A DNA stretch of 64,000 nt from Odoribacter splanchnicus DSM 20712 (GTDB taxonomy: Bacteria > Bacteroidota > Bacteroidia > Bacteroidales > Marinifilaceae), in assembly GCF_000190535.1 (NCBI RefSeq), contig NC_015160.1, positions 682,001 to 746,000 of the forward strand. The letters run 5' to 3'. The notes under the pieces were generated by a model. It worked only from the letters and a program-made list of their open reading frames with translations, searched no databases and was not told the DNA's origin. The number at the start of each line of letters is the position of its first letter. Positions within the stretch are counted from its first letter, which is position 1. The position numbers and the translations under genes were made by a program. This document shows, piece after piece, positions 17,010-26,965 of the stretch.

Positions 17010-17552
17010 TTAGTTTTTCAGGCTAAAAGAATAGAAAATGGCGGATATACCTCCGAAAATAAAGGCCAGACCTGTCCATACGATAATATTGAATATACCG
17101 AAAAGCGGATGGAAAATAATCAAAAAGGCAAAAATTAAGGTCAGGATTCCTCCTGTCAATACCCATCCCCAATTAGGAATACGGAAAGATTGCATTTGAC
17201 TGGATTGACCGATAAAACCGATACCTACGAACATTAAGATAAATCCTACGACATAAGGTAACAGATCGGCTGCCCAGGCTAGATTACCTAATAATATAAA
17301 TCCGATGACCAAATCCAGTATTCCGACGGCTAAGCCCCAGCCCCAGTTCCGGTAGCGTTGCCCTGCAAATGCATTTACAATTTCACCGATCCCATACAGG
17401 ATAAACATGATACTGAAATAAACCGCCAGCGCAAAATAGGATTCAACCGGATTTCTGAATACCCATATACCGCAAAGAATAGAAAGAATACCGATAATTA
17501 GCATTAGCCACCAATATCGGTTGTTAGAAGAGTAAGTTTCTGTCGTTTCCAT
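17010..17552 (-). CDS. HdeD/DUF308 family membrane protein
   Basis: 180 residues with six transmembrane helices in a duplicated three-helix pattern, including WWLMLIIGILSILCGIWVF and GILDLVIGFILLGN. It matches the HdeD-like DUF308 family, which in enterobacteria is linked to acid resistance. In Bacteroidetes that role is not demonstrated. It lies downstream of the mechanosensitive channel gene, from which a strong hairpin separates it. Confidence 0.85.
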   Translation of the reverse strand: METTETYSSNNRYWWLMLIIGILSILCGIWVFRNPVESYFALAVYFSIMFILYGIGEIVNAFAGQRYRNWGWGLAVGILDLVIGFILLGNLAWAADLLPYVVGFILMFVGIGFIGQSSQMQSFRIPNWGWVLTGGILTLIFAFLIIFHPLFGIFNIIVWTGLAFIFGGISAIFYSFSLKN

Positions 17553-17615
17553 AACTATAAGTTTTAAATTATAGTTATTTAAACGAAAAAAGGCTGGTAA
17601 TGTTTTAAGGGGGAT

Positions 17616-17662
17616 TTTTTACTGTCGGCAGGATCATGATCTAGTCCTGCCGACAGTAAAAA
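17616..17662 (-). terminator. 18-bp stem hairpin terminator after the MscS gene
   Basis: Arms 17616-17633 and 17645-17662 are perfect reverse complements around an 11-base loop. The stem ends in a run of T on either strand, so it could act in both directions. It lies 2 bases after the stop of the minus-strand channel gene. Confidence 0.75.
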
Positions 17663-17664
17663 GA

Positions 17665-18501
17665 TTATTTTTCGTTATAGAGGTGTACATCCATTTGCGG
17701 GAAAGGAATATTGAGGTTTTCCTCTGCAAAGGTCTTGTATACTTTTTCGTTCATATCGAAAAAGACACCCCAATAATTTTCTGCTTTTACCCAGGCCCGA
17801 ACGACAATGTCGACAGAACTGGAGTTAAGAGCGGTTAAAGCGATAAAATAATTGGGATCTTTCAATACTCTGGGATCATTATCTAAAAGCCGGGCAATGA
17901 CAGCTTTTGCATGTTCGTAGCTATCACCGTAGCCGATTCCGAATACCCAGTCGACCCGCCGTTGCGATTCTTTCGAGTAGTTCATCATAATTCCGGTAGA
18001 TAAGCCTCCGTTAGGAATGATGATCACCTTGTTATCGGTAGTCGTAATGATGGTATTGAAAATCTGGATCTCTTTCACTGTTCCCGACTGACCTTGTGCT
18101 TCGATATAATCTCCCACTTTAAACGGTTTGAAAAGCAGTATCATCACTCCACCGGCAAAATTTTGCAGTGTACCGCTCAATGCCATACCGACAGCGACAC
18201 CGGCAGAAGCAAATAAAGCGATGAATGAGCTTGTCTCGATACCTAAAACACTGATAATGATAATCACTAAAGTGAAATTCAGGGTGATACTCACCAAACT
18301 CTTGGTAAAAGTGGCCAATGAAGCTTCGACATGCCGTTTCGTAAGTATGTTTATAACTAAACGATTTAATTTTTTTACAATCCAACGACCGATGAAGAAC
18401 ACCAGAAGTGCCACCAGCAACTTGGAACCGAATGAAACACTGAGATCAATAAGTTTATTGACCAATGTGTCCAAAGACATTGTAGATAAAGAATTTTCCA
18501 T
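17665..18501 (-). CDS. mscS: Small-conductance mechanosensitive channel (MscS family)
   Basis: 278 residues, close to E. coli MscS in length. Three N-terminal helices include the glycine/alanine-rich pore helix GVAVGMALSGTLQNFAGG near residues 102-120. Next is the beta domain (FKVGDYIEAQGQSGTVKEI) and a C-terminal alpha/beta domain. It releases solutes on hypo-osmotic shock at the inner membrane. It is divergent from argS. Confidence 0.92.
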   Translation of the reverse strand: MENSLSTMSLDTLVNKLIDLSVSFGSKLLVALLVFFIGRWIVKKLNRLVINILTKRHVEASLATFTKSLVSITLNFTLVIIIISVLGIETSSFIALFASAGVAVGMALSGTLQNFAGGVMILLFKPFKVGDYIEAQGQSGTVKEIQIFNTIITTTDNKVIIIPNGGLSTGIMMNYSKESQRRVDWVFGIGYGDSYEHAKAVIARLLDNDPRVLKDPNYFIALTALNSSSVDIVVRAWVKAENYWGVFFDMNEKVYKTFAEENLNIPFPQMDVHLYNEK

Positions 18502-18710
18502 AATTAATTGATTTTTTATTTATCACCCACTATAGAGATTTTTTATTTTTCTTCTTTTAGAGTTTCATTTATTGGTATTTTGAAGTATACTGAATCCTTG
18601 GGACATATCAAATTACGCTCCAAAGTTATCATATTTATATTTTTTTACAAAAATTACAACCGTAAAAGGCTTTATTCCACTTTCATTTTTAATGTTTCGC
18701 TAAATAATTG

Positions 18711-18718
18711 TATTTTTG
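18711..18718 (+). promoter_or_regulatory. -7 element for argS
   Basis: TATTTTTG lies 31 bases before the argS start, within an AT-rich divergent region of about 250 bases that holds nothing else I recognise. Confidence 0.45.
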
Positions 18719-18749
18719 TAACCTGTGAAAAATTAATCGTCAGAATACT

Positions 18750-20540
18750 ATGAGCATAGAAAGTTTGTTGACCACCAAGGTGATAGAAGCTGTGAAGCAG
18801 TGCTATGACGCTGATGTGGATAAGGATAAAGTGCAGTTACAAGCTACCCGGAAAGAGTTTGCGGGAGATTTGACTGTAGTTGTTTTTCCATTTACGCGTT
18901 TTTCGAAGAAATCTCCGGAAGAGACGGGGAAAGAATTGGGGGGCTACCTGAAACAACACATTGAAGAGATTAAAGACTACAATGTGGTGAAAGGATTCTT
19001 GAATATCGAGATTTCAGCGGCTTATTGGGTAGGTGTATTGAACGAAGTGGCTCAGGACCCGAAGTATGGATATGTGCATGAAAATAGCGGGCATTCTTAC
19101 ATGATCGAGTATTCTTCGCCTAATACGAACAAACCTTTACATCTCGGTCATATCCGTAACAACCTGTTGGGTTGGTCGGTATCCGAGATACAAAAAGCCA
19201 ATGGACATGAAGTGAGGATGGTAAATTTGGTGAATGACCGGGGAATACATATTTGTAAGAGTATGATTGCCTGGAAAAAGTTCGCTAATGGTGCTACTCC
19301 CGAGTCTACAGGTACGAAGGGCGACCATTTTGTCGGCGACTACTATGTTCGTTTCGATAAGGAATATAAAGCTGAAATAAAAGCTTTGATGGAAAAGGAG
19401 GGAATGGAAGAAGAAGAGGCCAAGAAAAAAGCTCCGATCTTGCTGGAAGCGCAGGAAATGCTGCGTAAATGGGAAGCCGGTGATGAAGAGACCGTGAGTT
19501 TGTGGCGTACTATGAACGATTGGGTGTTGAAAGGTTTCGACGAAACCTATCGCTTGATGGGGGTGGGTTTCGATAAAGTATATTTCGAATCACAAACGTA
19601 TAAAAAAGGCCGTGACATTGTCCTGAAAGGTTTAGCTGACGGTGTACTCTACCGGAAAGAAACCGGTAGTGTCTGGGCCGACTTGACCGGAGACGGGCTG
19701 GATCATAAATTACTGTTACGGGACGACGGTACTTCGGTTTATATGACTCAGGATATAGGTACGGCCTACGAACGCTTCAATGAATTCGATATGGATGAAA
19801 TGATCTATGTCGTCGGAAATGAACAGAATTATCATTTCCAGGTACTTTCATTGATTTGTGGTAAATTGGGTTTCCCCTGGGCGGATAAAATTAAGCATTT
19901 GTCTTACGGAATGGTTGAATTACCTGAGGGAAAGATGAAATCCCGTGAAGGTACGGTTGTCGATGCCGATGATCTGATGGCTGAAATGATCGATACAGCC
20001 AGAGAAACTTCTCAGGAATTAGGAAAATTGGACGGCTATTCCGAAGCTGAGGCCGAAGAGGTATACCGGAAAGTGGCTTTGGGGGCGTTGAAATATTTTA
20101 TTCTGAAAGTAGACCCCAAAAAGACCATGATGTTCAACCCGAAAGAATCGATCGATTTTAACGGAAATACCGGTCCTTTTATACAATATACTTATGCGCG
20201 TATTCAGTCGGTATTACGTAAGGCCGCAGACGCAGGGGCATCACCTTTGTCGGCGGATACACATATTCAGCTCTCGGAAAAAGAACAGAATCTGATTAAA
20301 TTGGTGGCTAAATTGCCTGACGTGGTGAAAGAAGCAGGGACAACCTATAGTCCGGCATTATTGGCTAATTACGCTTATGACCTGGCTAAAGAATTCAATC
20401 AGTTTTACCATGATTTTTCTATTCTGAAAGAAGAAAATGAAGCTTTGAGAAATTTCCGTTTGTTGCTGGCTAAACAATGTGGTGAGGCGATTAAAAATGC
20501 CATGGGAATGTTAGGCATTGAGATGCCGGAAAGAATGTGA
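18750..20540 (+). CDS. argS: Arginyl-tRNA synthetase
   Basis: A 596-residue class I aminoacyl-tRNA synthetase that charges tRNA-Arg. It has the N-terminal additional domain (1-110), the signature SSPNTNKPLHLGHIRNN with HLGH at 131-134, and a class I catalytic core. GKMKSREGT stands in place of a canonical KMSKS, which is usual for ArgRS. The C-terminal anticodon-binding helices include the end piece LLAKQCGEAIKNAMGMLGI. The next gene starts within or directly after its stop codon. Confidence 0.96.
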   Translation: MSIESLLTTKVIEAVKQCYDADVDKDKVQLQATRKEFAGDLTVVVFPFTRFSKKSPEETGKELGGYLKQHIEEIKDYNVVKGFLNIEISAAYWVGVLNEVAQDPKYGYVHENSGHSYMIEYSSPNTNKPLHLGHIRNNLLGWSVSEIQKANGHEVRMVNLVNDRGIHICKSMIAWKKFANGATPESTGTKGDHFVGDYYVRFDKEYKAEIKALMEKEGMEEEEAKKKAPILLEAQEMLRKWEAGDEETVSLWRTMNDWVLKGFDETYRLMGVGFDKVYFESQTYKKGRDIVLKGLADGVLYRKETGSVWADLTGDGLDHKLLLRDDGTSVYMTQDIGTAYERFNEFDMDEMIYVVGNEQNYHFQVLSLICGKLGFPWADKIKHLSYGMVELPEGKMKSREGTVVDADDLMAEMIDTARETSQELGKLDGYSEAEAEEVYRKVALGALKYFILKVDPKKTMMFNPKESIDFNGNTGPFIQYTYARIQSVLRKAADAGASPLSADTHIQLSEKEQNLIKLVAKLPDVVKEAGTTYSPALLANYAYDLAKEFNQFYHDFSILKEENEALRNFRLLLAKQCGEAIKNAMGMLGIEMPERM

Positions 20541-20554
20541 TCGGGAAATGGGGT

Positions 20555-21391
20555 ATGAATCTGACCAATTATCATAGTCATTGTTCTTTTTGTGACGGAA
20601 AAGCTCCTATGGAAGATTTTGTGAAGTCGGCTATCGCTGCCGGCTTTACTTCTTACGGTATATCTTCACATGCTCCGCTTCCTTTCGAGACGTGCTGGAC
20701 TTTATCGCAAGAGCGGGTGCCCGATTATTTACAGGAAATTGGGCGGTTGAAACAGAGATATGCAGGAGAAATCGAGATCTATGCCGGTTTGGAAATAGAC
20801 TATCTGAATGAAATTCAGAATCCGGCTAATTCCTATTTTCAGGCTTTACCGTTGGATTACCGGATCGGATCAGTCCATTTGGTGTATACTGACGAAGAGG
20901 AAATTATCGATACAGATACCGATCCTGAAAATTTCCGGTATTTATTGGAAAAGCATTTTCGTGGGAATTTGCAGGAGATGGTCACCCGCTATTTTGTTGC
21001 AGCCATGCGTATGGTGGAAGCGGGAGGTTTTGATTTTGTCGGACATGCCGATAAGATTTCTTATAATGCCGGGATTTGTCAACCGGATCTATTCCGGCAG
21101 GGCTGGTTTACCGATATGTTGAAGGAATACTTTACGCTGATTGCTGAAAGAGGTATCATGATGGAAATCAATACTAAAGCTTTTTTACGTAAAGGGTGTT
21201 TTTTTCCGGATATCCGGCATTTTGCCTTTATTCGTGCTTTGGGGATACCGGTACTGGTTAATTCTGATGCCCACCGTCCGGATTTGATCAATGCCGGGCG
21301 GGCGGAGGCTTTACAGGCGCTGAAAGAAGCTGGATTCCATACCGTTAGACAATTGCAGGGAGGAAAGTGGATCGATGTGCCGATTGCTTGA
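20555..21391 (+). CDS. PHP-domain phosphatase, histidinol-phosphatase (HisJ) type
   Basis: Metal-dependent PHP hydrolase of about 278 residues. The metal ligands appear as NYHSHCSFCDG at the N-terminus, GLEIDYL, FVGHADK and NSDAHRPD. I chose the ATG at 20555, which puts the HxH motif right at the N-terminus; a GTG at 20537 overlapping the argS stop is an alternative. The family removes phosphate from L-histidinol phosphate, but no other his genes are nearby, so another phosphoester substrate is possible. It is co-oriented and probably co-transcribed with argS. Confidence 0.82.
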   Translation: MNLTNYHSHCSFCDGKAPMEDFVKSAIAAGFTSYGISSHAPLPFETCWTLSQERVPDYLQEIGRLKQRYAGEIEIYAGLEIDYLNEIQNPANSYFQALPLDYRIGSVHLVYTDEEEIIDTDTDPENFRYLLEKHFRGNLQEMVTRYFVAAMRMVEAGGFDFVGHADKISYNAGICQPDLFRQGWFTDMLKEYFTLIAERGIMMEINTKAFLRKGCFFPDIRHFAFIRALGIPVLVNSDAHRPDLINAGRAEALQALKEAGFHTVRQLQGGKWIDVPIA

Positions 21392-21473
21392 GAGATCAGT
21401 AGGGATGAACCTGGAAAGTTCCGGAAAAATTCGAATAAAAGAATTGATTTTTAACTGACAAACTTTCTATACA

Positions 21474-21716
21474 ATGGACAGTTGGGTGATCGTACAAACC
21501 TTTATAAATCCGCAGGAAGCCTATATGGCTAAGGCTTTTTTAGAATCTGCCGGGATCGAAACCCGGATGCAGGATGAATTGACGGTCCGGACGGGGATCC
21601 ATGCACAGGCAATCGGTGGAGTAAAGCTGCTCGTCCGGCATGAATGTTGGCAGGAAGCTCTGAAAGTCCTTGAAGAAGGTTTCTCCCTTATTCCGGCCGG
21701 CCTGGAAGTGCCGTAG
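21474..21716 (+). CDS. DUF2007 small protein (putative signal-transducing protein)
   Basis: 80 residues with the ferredoxin-like DUF2007 pattern: a first strand (WVIVQTFINPQEAYMAKAFLE), then GIETRMQDE, then a valine/leucine strand (GGVKLLVRHE) and a closing helix. Reported relatives are small, soluble and possibly PII-like, with no proven role. It sits between the PHP phosphatase and the TSCPD protein in a same-strand run. Confidence 0.8.
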   Translation: MDSWVIVQTFINPQEAYMAKAFLESAGIETRMQDELTVRTGIHAQAIGGVKLLVRHECWQEALKVLEEGFSLIPAGLEVP

Positions 21717-21752
21717 TTGTGGAAAAGCTTGGAAATATAAATAATTTAAACG

Positions 21753-22010
21753 ATGAAAAAATCGATTCATTTTATACCATCGTCGCTCGTTTGTTCGGTA
21801 GCTATTGATTTGACCGTGGAGGATGGGGTGATCCGGGAAGTTTGTTTCGAAGGAGGATGCAGCGGAAATCTGCAAGGAATTTCGATGTTGGTAAGGGGAA
21901 TGAAAGTAGAGGAGGTAATAGAAAGATTGGAAGGTATACAATGTGGAAGTAAACGTACTTCCTGTCCGGATCAATTGGTGAAAGCGCTGAAAGAAATAGA
22001 ACGGTGTTAA
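21753..22010 (+). CDS. TSCPD-domain protein (TIGR03905-like)
   Basis: 85 residues with cysteines in the arrangement of the TSCPD family: VCSVAID, FEGGCSGNLQG and SKRTSCPDQL. The domain also occurs at the C-terminus of some adenosylcobalamin-dependent ribonucleotide reductases, where the cysteines are thought to bind a cofactor or metal. The stand-alone form has unknown function. It has a clean start 36 bases after the preceding stop. Confidence 0.85.
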   Translation: MKKSIHFIPSSLVCSVAIDLTVEDGVIREVCFEGGCSGNLQGISMLVRGMKVEEVIERLEGIQCGSKRTSCPDQLVKALKEIERC

Positions 22011-22043
22011 AGGATTTTTTGTTTTTAATGGGAAGTAATTAAA

Positions 22044-22817
22044 ATGAGTATTGATTTAAATCAGGCATTGGAATATGCGGTAGCCTGGGCGAAAGAAGTT
22101 GGAAAGATACAGCTTTCCTATTTCAGGGGAAATGATTTGGGTATACAAACCAAATCGAATGTGTACGATGTGGTAACAAGAGCCGATAAAGAAAGTGAAG
22201 CTTTTCTGTTGGATAAGATTCAGAAGCACTATCCCGGGCATGCAGTCCTTGGCGAAGAAAGCGGTGCTCATGCCGGTACTGCCGAGTATCGGTGGGTGAT
22301 CGATCCTTTGGACGGTACGAATAATTATAGCCAGGGATTACCTGTATTTACAGTATCTATCGGGTTGCAATACCGGGAAGAAACCATTCTGGGGGTTGTT
22401 TATGCGCCGTATCTCGGCGAGTTGTATACGGCAATCAGGGACAGAGGAGCCCGGTACAATGGAAAAGTGATCCGTGTTGCTGAAAAACAGGATTTGGCTC
22501 ATTCTGTTTTGGGAACAGGATTTCCTTACGATAAAGATGTAAATCCGGATAATAATGCTGCAAATCTGGCTGCAATCCTGCCTTCCATCCGGGGGATAAG
22601 ACGAATGGGCTCGGCTGCTTATGATTTATGCTGCGTCGCTGCCGGTTGGTTGGACGGATATTGGGAATTGGCATTACAGCCCTGGGATATGTGTGCCGGA
22701 GCCTTGATTGTACAGGAAGCCGGAGGCATCGTCCGCAGATTCAGGGAAAACCGGGGTATTTCTATACTGGCAGGAAATGCGGCGCTCGTTGAGAAAATGG
22801 GTGAAAAAATACAATGA
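22044..22817 (+). CDS. Inositol monophosphatase-family phosphatase
   Basis: A 257-residue Mg2+-dependent phosphatase (SuhB/IMPase superfamily). The three metal-site motifs are present: GEESGA, WVIDPLDGTNNY (DPxDGT) and the late WDMCAGALIVQEAGG. Substrates in the family include inositol phosphate, 3'-phosphoadenosine 5'-phosphate and others. The GTNNYSQGLPVF stretch fits the inositol-phosphatase branch better than CysQ, but the substrate is not fixed by sequence. Confidence 0.9.
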   Translation: MSIDLNQALEYAVAWAKEVGKIQLSYFRGNDLGIQTKSNVYDVVTRADKESEAFLLDKIQKHYPGHAVLGEESGAHAGTAEYRWVIDPLDGTNNYSQGLPVFTVSIGLQYREETILGVVYAPYLGELYTAIRDRGARYNGKVIRVAEKQDLAHSVLGTGFPYDKDVNPDNNAANLAAILPSIRGIRRMGSAAYDLCCVAAGWLDGYWELALQPWDMCAGALIVQEAGGIVRRFRENRGISILAGNAALVEKMGEKIQ

Positions 22818-22836
22818 TTTGATTTGAAATTAAGTT

Positions 22837-24195
22837 ATGGCAACTTCCAGAGAGATGACAGCAGGGCCCGCGCTGCCACTTATTTTCAATTTTACGATGC
22901 CCTTGCTTTTGGGCAATTTGCTTCAACAGACTTATTCGTTGGTAGATGCTGCTATTGTCGGAAAATTCTTGGGAATAAATGCGTTGGCTGCTGTCGGAGC
23001 CAGTAGTTCCGTGATTTTCCTGATTTTGGGTTTCTGTAATGGGTGTAGTTGTGGTTTCGGTATTCCGGTGGCCCAGAAGTTCGGTGCCCGTGATTATGTC
23101 ATGATGCGGCGTTATGTGGCTGTGAGTTTGCAGCTTTCGTTGGTGATGTCTGTTATGATTGCTTTGATTACCAGTATCTATTGTGCAGATATCTTGAGGA
23201 TTATGCGTACACCGGAGAATATCTTCGAGGGTGCGTATGCCTACTTGCTGGTGACTTTTATCGGAGTACCCTGTACGTTTCTGTACAATCTTCTATCCAG
23301 CATTATCCGTGCATTGGGAGATAGTAAGACACCGTTTTGGTTTCTGCTCTTTTCGACTATACTCAATATTATCCTGGACCTTTTCTGTATTCTGGTATTG
23401 AAATGGGGAGTTTTGGGAGCGGCGATCGCTACTGTTTTTTCTCAGGGAATTTCTGCCTTATTGTGTTATGTATACATGTACAGGCATTTTCAGATACTGA
23501 AAGGGGAAGCCAAAGAGCATAAATTTCAGTTGCATCTGGCAAGGACTTTATTAAATATCGGCGTACCGATGGGATTACAGTTTTCGATCACTGCGATCGG
23601 TAGTATTATGCTTCAAAGTGCAAATAATGCCTTGGGAACGGCTTGTGTGGCTGCTTTTACCTCTGCTATGCGGATCAAAATGTTTTTTATCTGTCCTTTT
23701 GAAAGTTTGGGAATCGCTATGGCGACTTATTGCGGACAAAATTACGGAGCAGGTAAGCCGAAACGTATCTGGCAAGGGATCAAAGCCAGTGGGGTGATGA
23801 TGCTGATTTACGCCTTACTGACCTTTGTCGTTTTAATGGTCGGGGCGAGGACATTGGCTTTACTTTTTGTAGATACTACCGAACTGGAAATATTGAAAAA
23901 TACGGAGTTGTTTTTGCACGTATCTGCCTATTTCTTTCCTTTCCTGGGATTGCTTTGTATCCTGCGTTACACCATTCAGGGGGCAGGGTATACAAATCTG
24001 GCTATGCTTTCCGGAGTTTCCGAAATGATAGCCCGTACCCTGGTCAGCATATATGCCGTACCGGTATACGGTTATATTGCAGTTTGTTTCGGCGATCCGA
24101 CAGCCTGGCTGGCAGCCGATCTCTTTCTGATTCCAGCCTTTATTTATGTCTACCGGAAATTGAAAGAGCTCAGATGTCCGTTGACGGAAGGCTGA
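22837..24195 (+). CDS. MATE-family efflux transporter
   Basis: 452 residues with twelve transmembrane helices in two homologous halves. The N-terminal MPLLLGNLLQQTYSLVDAAI segment is characteristic of MATE transporters, which export drugs or metabolites in exchange for Na+ or H+. It begins 19 bases after the phosphatase stop and ends the argS-to-MATE same-strand run. It is convergent with the patatin gene, with 21 bases between stops and no visible hairpin. Confidence 0.9.
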   Translation: MATSREMTAGPALPLIFNFTMPLLLGNLLQQTYSLVDAAIVGKFLGINALAAVGASSSVIFLILGFCNGCSCGFGIPVAQKFGARDYVMMRRYVAVSLQLSLVMSVMIALITSIYCADILRIMRTPENIFEGAYAYLLVTFIGVPCTFLYNLLSSIIRALGDSKTPFWFLLFSTILNIILDLFCILVLKWGVLGAAIATVFSQGISALLCYVYMYRHFQILKGEAKEHKFQLHLARTLLNIGVPMGLQFSITAIGSIMLQSANNALGTACVAAFTSAMRIKMFFICPFESLGIAMATYCGQNYGAGKPKRIWQGIKASGVMMLIYALLTFVVLMVGARTLALLFVDTTELEILKNTELFLHVSAYFFPFLGLLCILRYTIQGAGYTNLAMLSGVSEMIARTLVSIYAVPVYGYIAVCFGDPTAWLAADLFLIPAFIYVYRKLKELRCPLTEG

Positions 24196-24216
24196 AAGGA
24201 TAAGCTGACCGGACGA

Positions 24217-25008
24217 TCAGGCCAAAACCTGATGCCGGGTCTGTAAGATCGAATTTTTTAGAATACGTTTGGCTGTGAGATATCCCTCTTCATAGATCTC
24301 TCTGATGTGTTCCAGATCGAACATGCTGTATTTGGTCATATTTTGGGGGGATATGAATACATCGCACATATTCCGGTCGATATCGGTATTCCGGTCCAGA
24401 CCCAGATGAAAAGAACGGATAGCCATACCGATCATGTTGGTGATTTTTTCCGAAGTATCTATCGAATTGATTTCGACGGCTATAATTTTCTCGCAACGCT
24501 TGCGTATGGGACGTACGGGAAGATTCATAAAGACTCCTCCGTCGACATAATCGACATGATCGATTTCCCGGGGAGTAAAGACTACCGGGATAGAGCAGGA
24601 AGCAATAATGCAGGGGAGAAGTTCTCCCTTTTCAAAATGGACGGGTACAGCTCCGTTAATGTCACTGGCTGTAATAACCAGGGGAATTTTCAGTTCTTCA
24701 AAAGTCTTGACATGCAGAAATTCTGCCAGCCGTTCTTCCATACCGTTCATAATCATGATCCCTTTCTTCGACATGGTGGGACGGGCAAAATGCAAAATTT
24801 TTTTCCCCAGGAAAAAATTCAAACATTCTTCGGGGGTATGACCGGCGGCAATCATGGCTCCGACAATCGAGCCGGCACTGGTGCCCGAGATGATATCGGG
24901 ACGGAGGCCTGCTTCATACATGGCTTGTACGACTCCGATGTGGGCGAAGCCCCGGGCTCCACCGCCGCTGAGCACCAATCCTAACCGATATCGAGGTGTT
25001 GTATCCAT
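24217..25008 (-). CDS. Patatin-like phospholipase (RssA/NTE type)
   Basis: A 263-residue serine lipase. The oxyanion loop GGGARG is at 15-20, the nucleophile is Ser44 in GTSAG, and the catalytic aspartate is Asp156 in VDGG. The single compact domain matches bacterial RssA-like lipid acyl hydrolases. No signal peptide or barrel domain is present, so it acts in the cytoplasm or on the inner membrane. The substrate is unknown. Confidence 0.9.
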   Translation of the reverse strand: MDTTPRYRLGLVLSGGGARGFAHIGVVQAMYEAGLRPDIISGTSAGSIVGAMIAAGHTPEECLNFFLGKKILHFARPTMSKKGIMIMNGMEERLAEFLHVKTFEELKIPLVITASDINGAVPVHFEKGELLPCIIASCSIPVVFTPREIDHVDYVDGGVFMNLPVRPIRKRCEKIIAVEINSIDTSEKITNMIGMAIRSFHLGLDRNTDIDRNMCDVFISPQNMTKYSMFDLEHIREIYEEGYLTAKRILKNSILQTRHQVLA

Positions 25009-25176
25009 AAATAATAGTTTCTAATTACCGATTTGTACGAAAATCCCGAGGTGGGGTTTTCATTGGCCAAAAATATAAAAGAAATTGTTTATTTGAGAGT
25101 ATTCTTATCAGTTTAAATAATAGTTCTAAACCTGAAATTTATGAAAAGATATTTTTTACCTTTTACCTTTAATTTT

Positions 25177-25184
25177 TATCTTTG
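25177..25184 (+). promoter_or_regulatory. -7 element for guaA
   Basis: TATCTTTG lies 23 bases before the guaA start. No clear -33 TTG is present, and no purine-riboswitch fold is evident in the 199-base leader region. Confidence 0.45.
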
Positions 25185-25207
25185 CACCTCAAATCAAAAC
25201 AAATAAG

Positions 25208-26737
25208 ATGCAGGAAAAAATTTTGATATTGGACTTCGGATCGCAGTACACCCAGTTGATTGCGAGAAGAGTCCGGGAATTGAATGTATATTGTGAGATT
25301 TATCCTTACAATCATTATCCGGCTCTCGACTCCTCTGTAAAAGGAGTTATTCTTTCCGGAAGTCCTTTTTCCGTCAGGGATGATAAAGCTCCTCAGCCGG
25401 ATCTGACGGCGATAAAAGGTCAGTTGCCTTTATTGGGAGTGTGTTTTGGCGCTCAGTATTTGGCTCATCATTTCGGAGGAGAGGTAAAGGCTTCTAACAA
25501 ACGTGAATATGGCAGGGCGAATTTAGCTTTCGTCGATAAAACAAGTAAGCTGTTTAAAGGTATCGGCGATAATTCACAGGTATGGATGTCACATGGAGAT
25601 ACGATAGAAAAATTACCGGCAGGCTGTCAGGTGATTGCCAGTACCAAAGATGTGAAAAATGCCGCTTTTAAGGTAGAGAACGAGATTACTTACGGTATTC
25701 AGTTCCATCCTGAAGTATATCATAGTACCGAGGGAACTTGTCTGCTTCGCAACTTTGTGGTGGGTATCTGCGGATGTTCACAGAACTGGACCCCCGATTC
25801 TTTTGTAGAGACGACAGTGGCTGAATTAAAACAGAAATTGGGAGACGACCGGGTGATTCTGGGATTATCCGGTGGGGTAGATTCTACTGTAGCAGCTATG
25901 TTATTGCATCGGGCTGTTGGTAAAAATCTGACCTGTATCTTTGTTGATAATGGTTTGCTGAGAAAAGACGAATATAAAACGGTTCTGGAGAATTATAAAG
26001 AGTTAGGACTGAATGTGGTCGGAGCGGAATCCGGAGATTTGTTTTTAGGACGTCTGGCAGGTGTCACCGAACCTGAAAAGAAACGGAAAATTATCGGAAG
26101 TACTTTTATCGATGTTTTCGATCAGGAAGCTTCTAAAATAGAAGATGCCAAATGGCTGGGACAAGGTACGATCTATCCCGATGTGATTGAATCGCTTTCG
26201 GTAAACGGACCTTCACAGACTATTAAATCCCATCACAACGTAGGAGGTTTGCCCGATTATATGAAATTAAAACTGGTAGAACCTCTCCGTTTGTTATTTA
26301 AAGATGAAGTTCGCCGGGTAGGAAAAAGTCTTGGTTTGCCGGATAAATTCCTGCAACGTCATCCTTTCCCAGGTCCGGGCTTGGCTATCCGGATCTTAGG
26401 CGAGATCACTCCCGAAAAAGTAAGACTTTTGCAAGAAGCCGATCACATTTTTATTTCTATGCTTCAGGAAGAAGGATTGTATAATAAAGTCTGGCAGGCC
26501 GGAGTGATGCTGCTACCGGTACAGAGTGTCGGTGTGATGGGAGATGAGCGGACTTATGAAAGTGTGGTTGCGCTTCGGGCAGTTGAATCGACAGATGGCA
26601 TGACCGCCGATTGGTGTCACTTGCCTTATGAATTTCTGGCCCGGGTTTCCAATCGGATTATAAATAATGTCCGGGGGATCAACCGTGTTGTTTATGACAT
26701 CAGTTCAAAACCACCTGCAACAATCGAGTGGGAATAA
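25208..26737 (+). CDS. guaA: GMP synthase (glutamine-hydrolysing)
   Basis: A 509-residue two-domain enzyme that aminates XMP to GMP. The N-terminal glutaminase has Cys79 in GVCFGAQ and the FHPEV triad segment. The ATP pyrophosphatase domain has the P-loop LSGGVDST near residue 220. The C-terminal dimerisation domain ends in KPPATIEWE, the conserved GuaA terminus. Two hairpins follow the stop. Confidence 0.97.
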   Translation: MQEKILILDFGSQYTQLIARRVRELNVYCEIYPYNHYPALDSSVKGVILSGSPFSVRDDKAPQPDLTAIKGQLPLLGVCFGAQYLAHHFGGEVKASNKREYGRANLAFVDKTSKLFKGIGDNSQVWMSHGDTIEKLPAGCQVIASTKDVKNAAFKVENEITYGIQFHPEVYHSTEGTCLLRNFVVGICGCSQNWTPDSFVETTVAELKQKLGDDRVILGLSGGVDSTVAAMLLHRAVGKNLTCIFVDNGLLRKDEYKTVLENYKELGLNVVGAESGDLFLGRLAGVTEPEKKRKIIGSTFIDVFDQEASKIEDAKWLGQGTIYPDVIESLSVNGPSQTIKSHHNVGGLPDYMKLKLVEPLRLLFKDEVRRVGKSLGLPDKFLQRHPFPGPGLAIRILGEITPEKVRLLQEADHIFISMLQEEGLYNKVWQAGVMLLPVQSVGVMGDERTYESVVALRAVESTDGMTADWCHLPYEFLARVSNRIINNVRGINRVVYDISSKPPATIEWE

Positions 26738-26746
26738 TCTATAAAC

Positions 26747-26767
26747 CAGTCCTAATGACTGTTTTTT
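26747..26767 (+). terminator. Intrinsic terminator after guaA
   Basis: CAGTC (26747-26751), a five-base loop, GACTG (26757-26761), then six T. Confidence 0.65.
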
Positions 26768-26805
26768 ATAACTCACGGAGGTAGGAGCTATGCCTCGTGA
26801 GTTAT
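26768..26805 (+). terminator. Second hairpin after guaA
   Basis: ATAACTCACG plus AGG pairs with CCT plus CGTGAGTTAT around a short loop with one bulged G. It lies directly behind the first terminator and is followed by a weak T/A-rich run. It may back up termination or stabilise the 3' end. The rest of the 228-base gap shows nothing further. Confidence 0.55.
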
Positions 26806-26965
26806 TCTATTTTAAAAATAGATTTAGTTTTATTACCTTTGAAGCCGTGAGATCGTAAATTATCACGTGGGAATAACTGGCTGGTAAGTTGTCCTTGGGG
26901 GCAGCTTATTTTTTTAGAGATAAAGGTAGATTCCTGTATAATAGGAAAATAAAAACAATTGGTTT

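Noticed and set aside
24307..24984. 225-codon open frame on the plus strand
   Set aside because: Antisense to the patatin gene; its length comes from the codon bias of the real gene.
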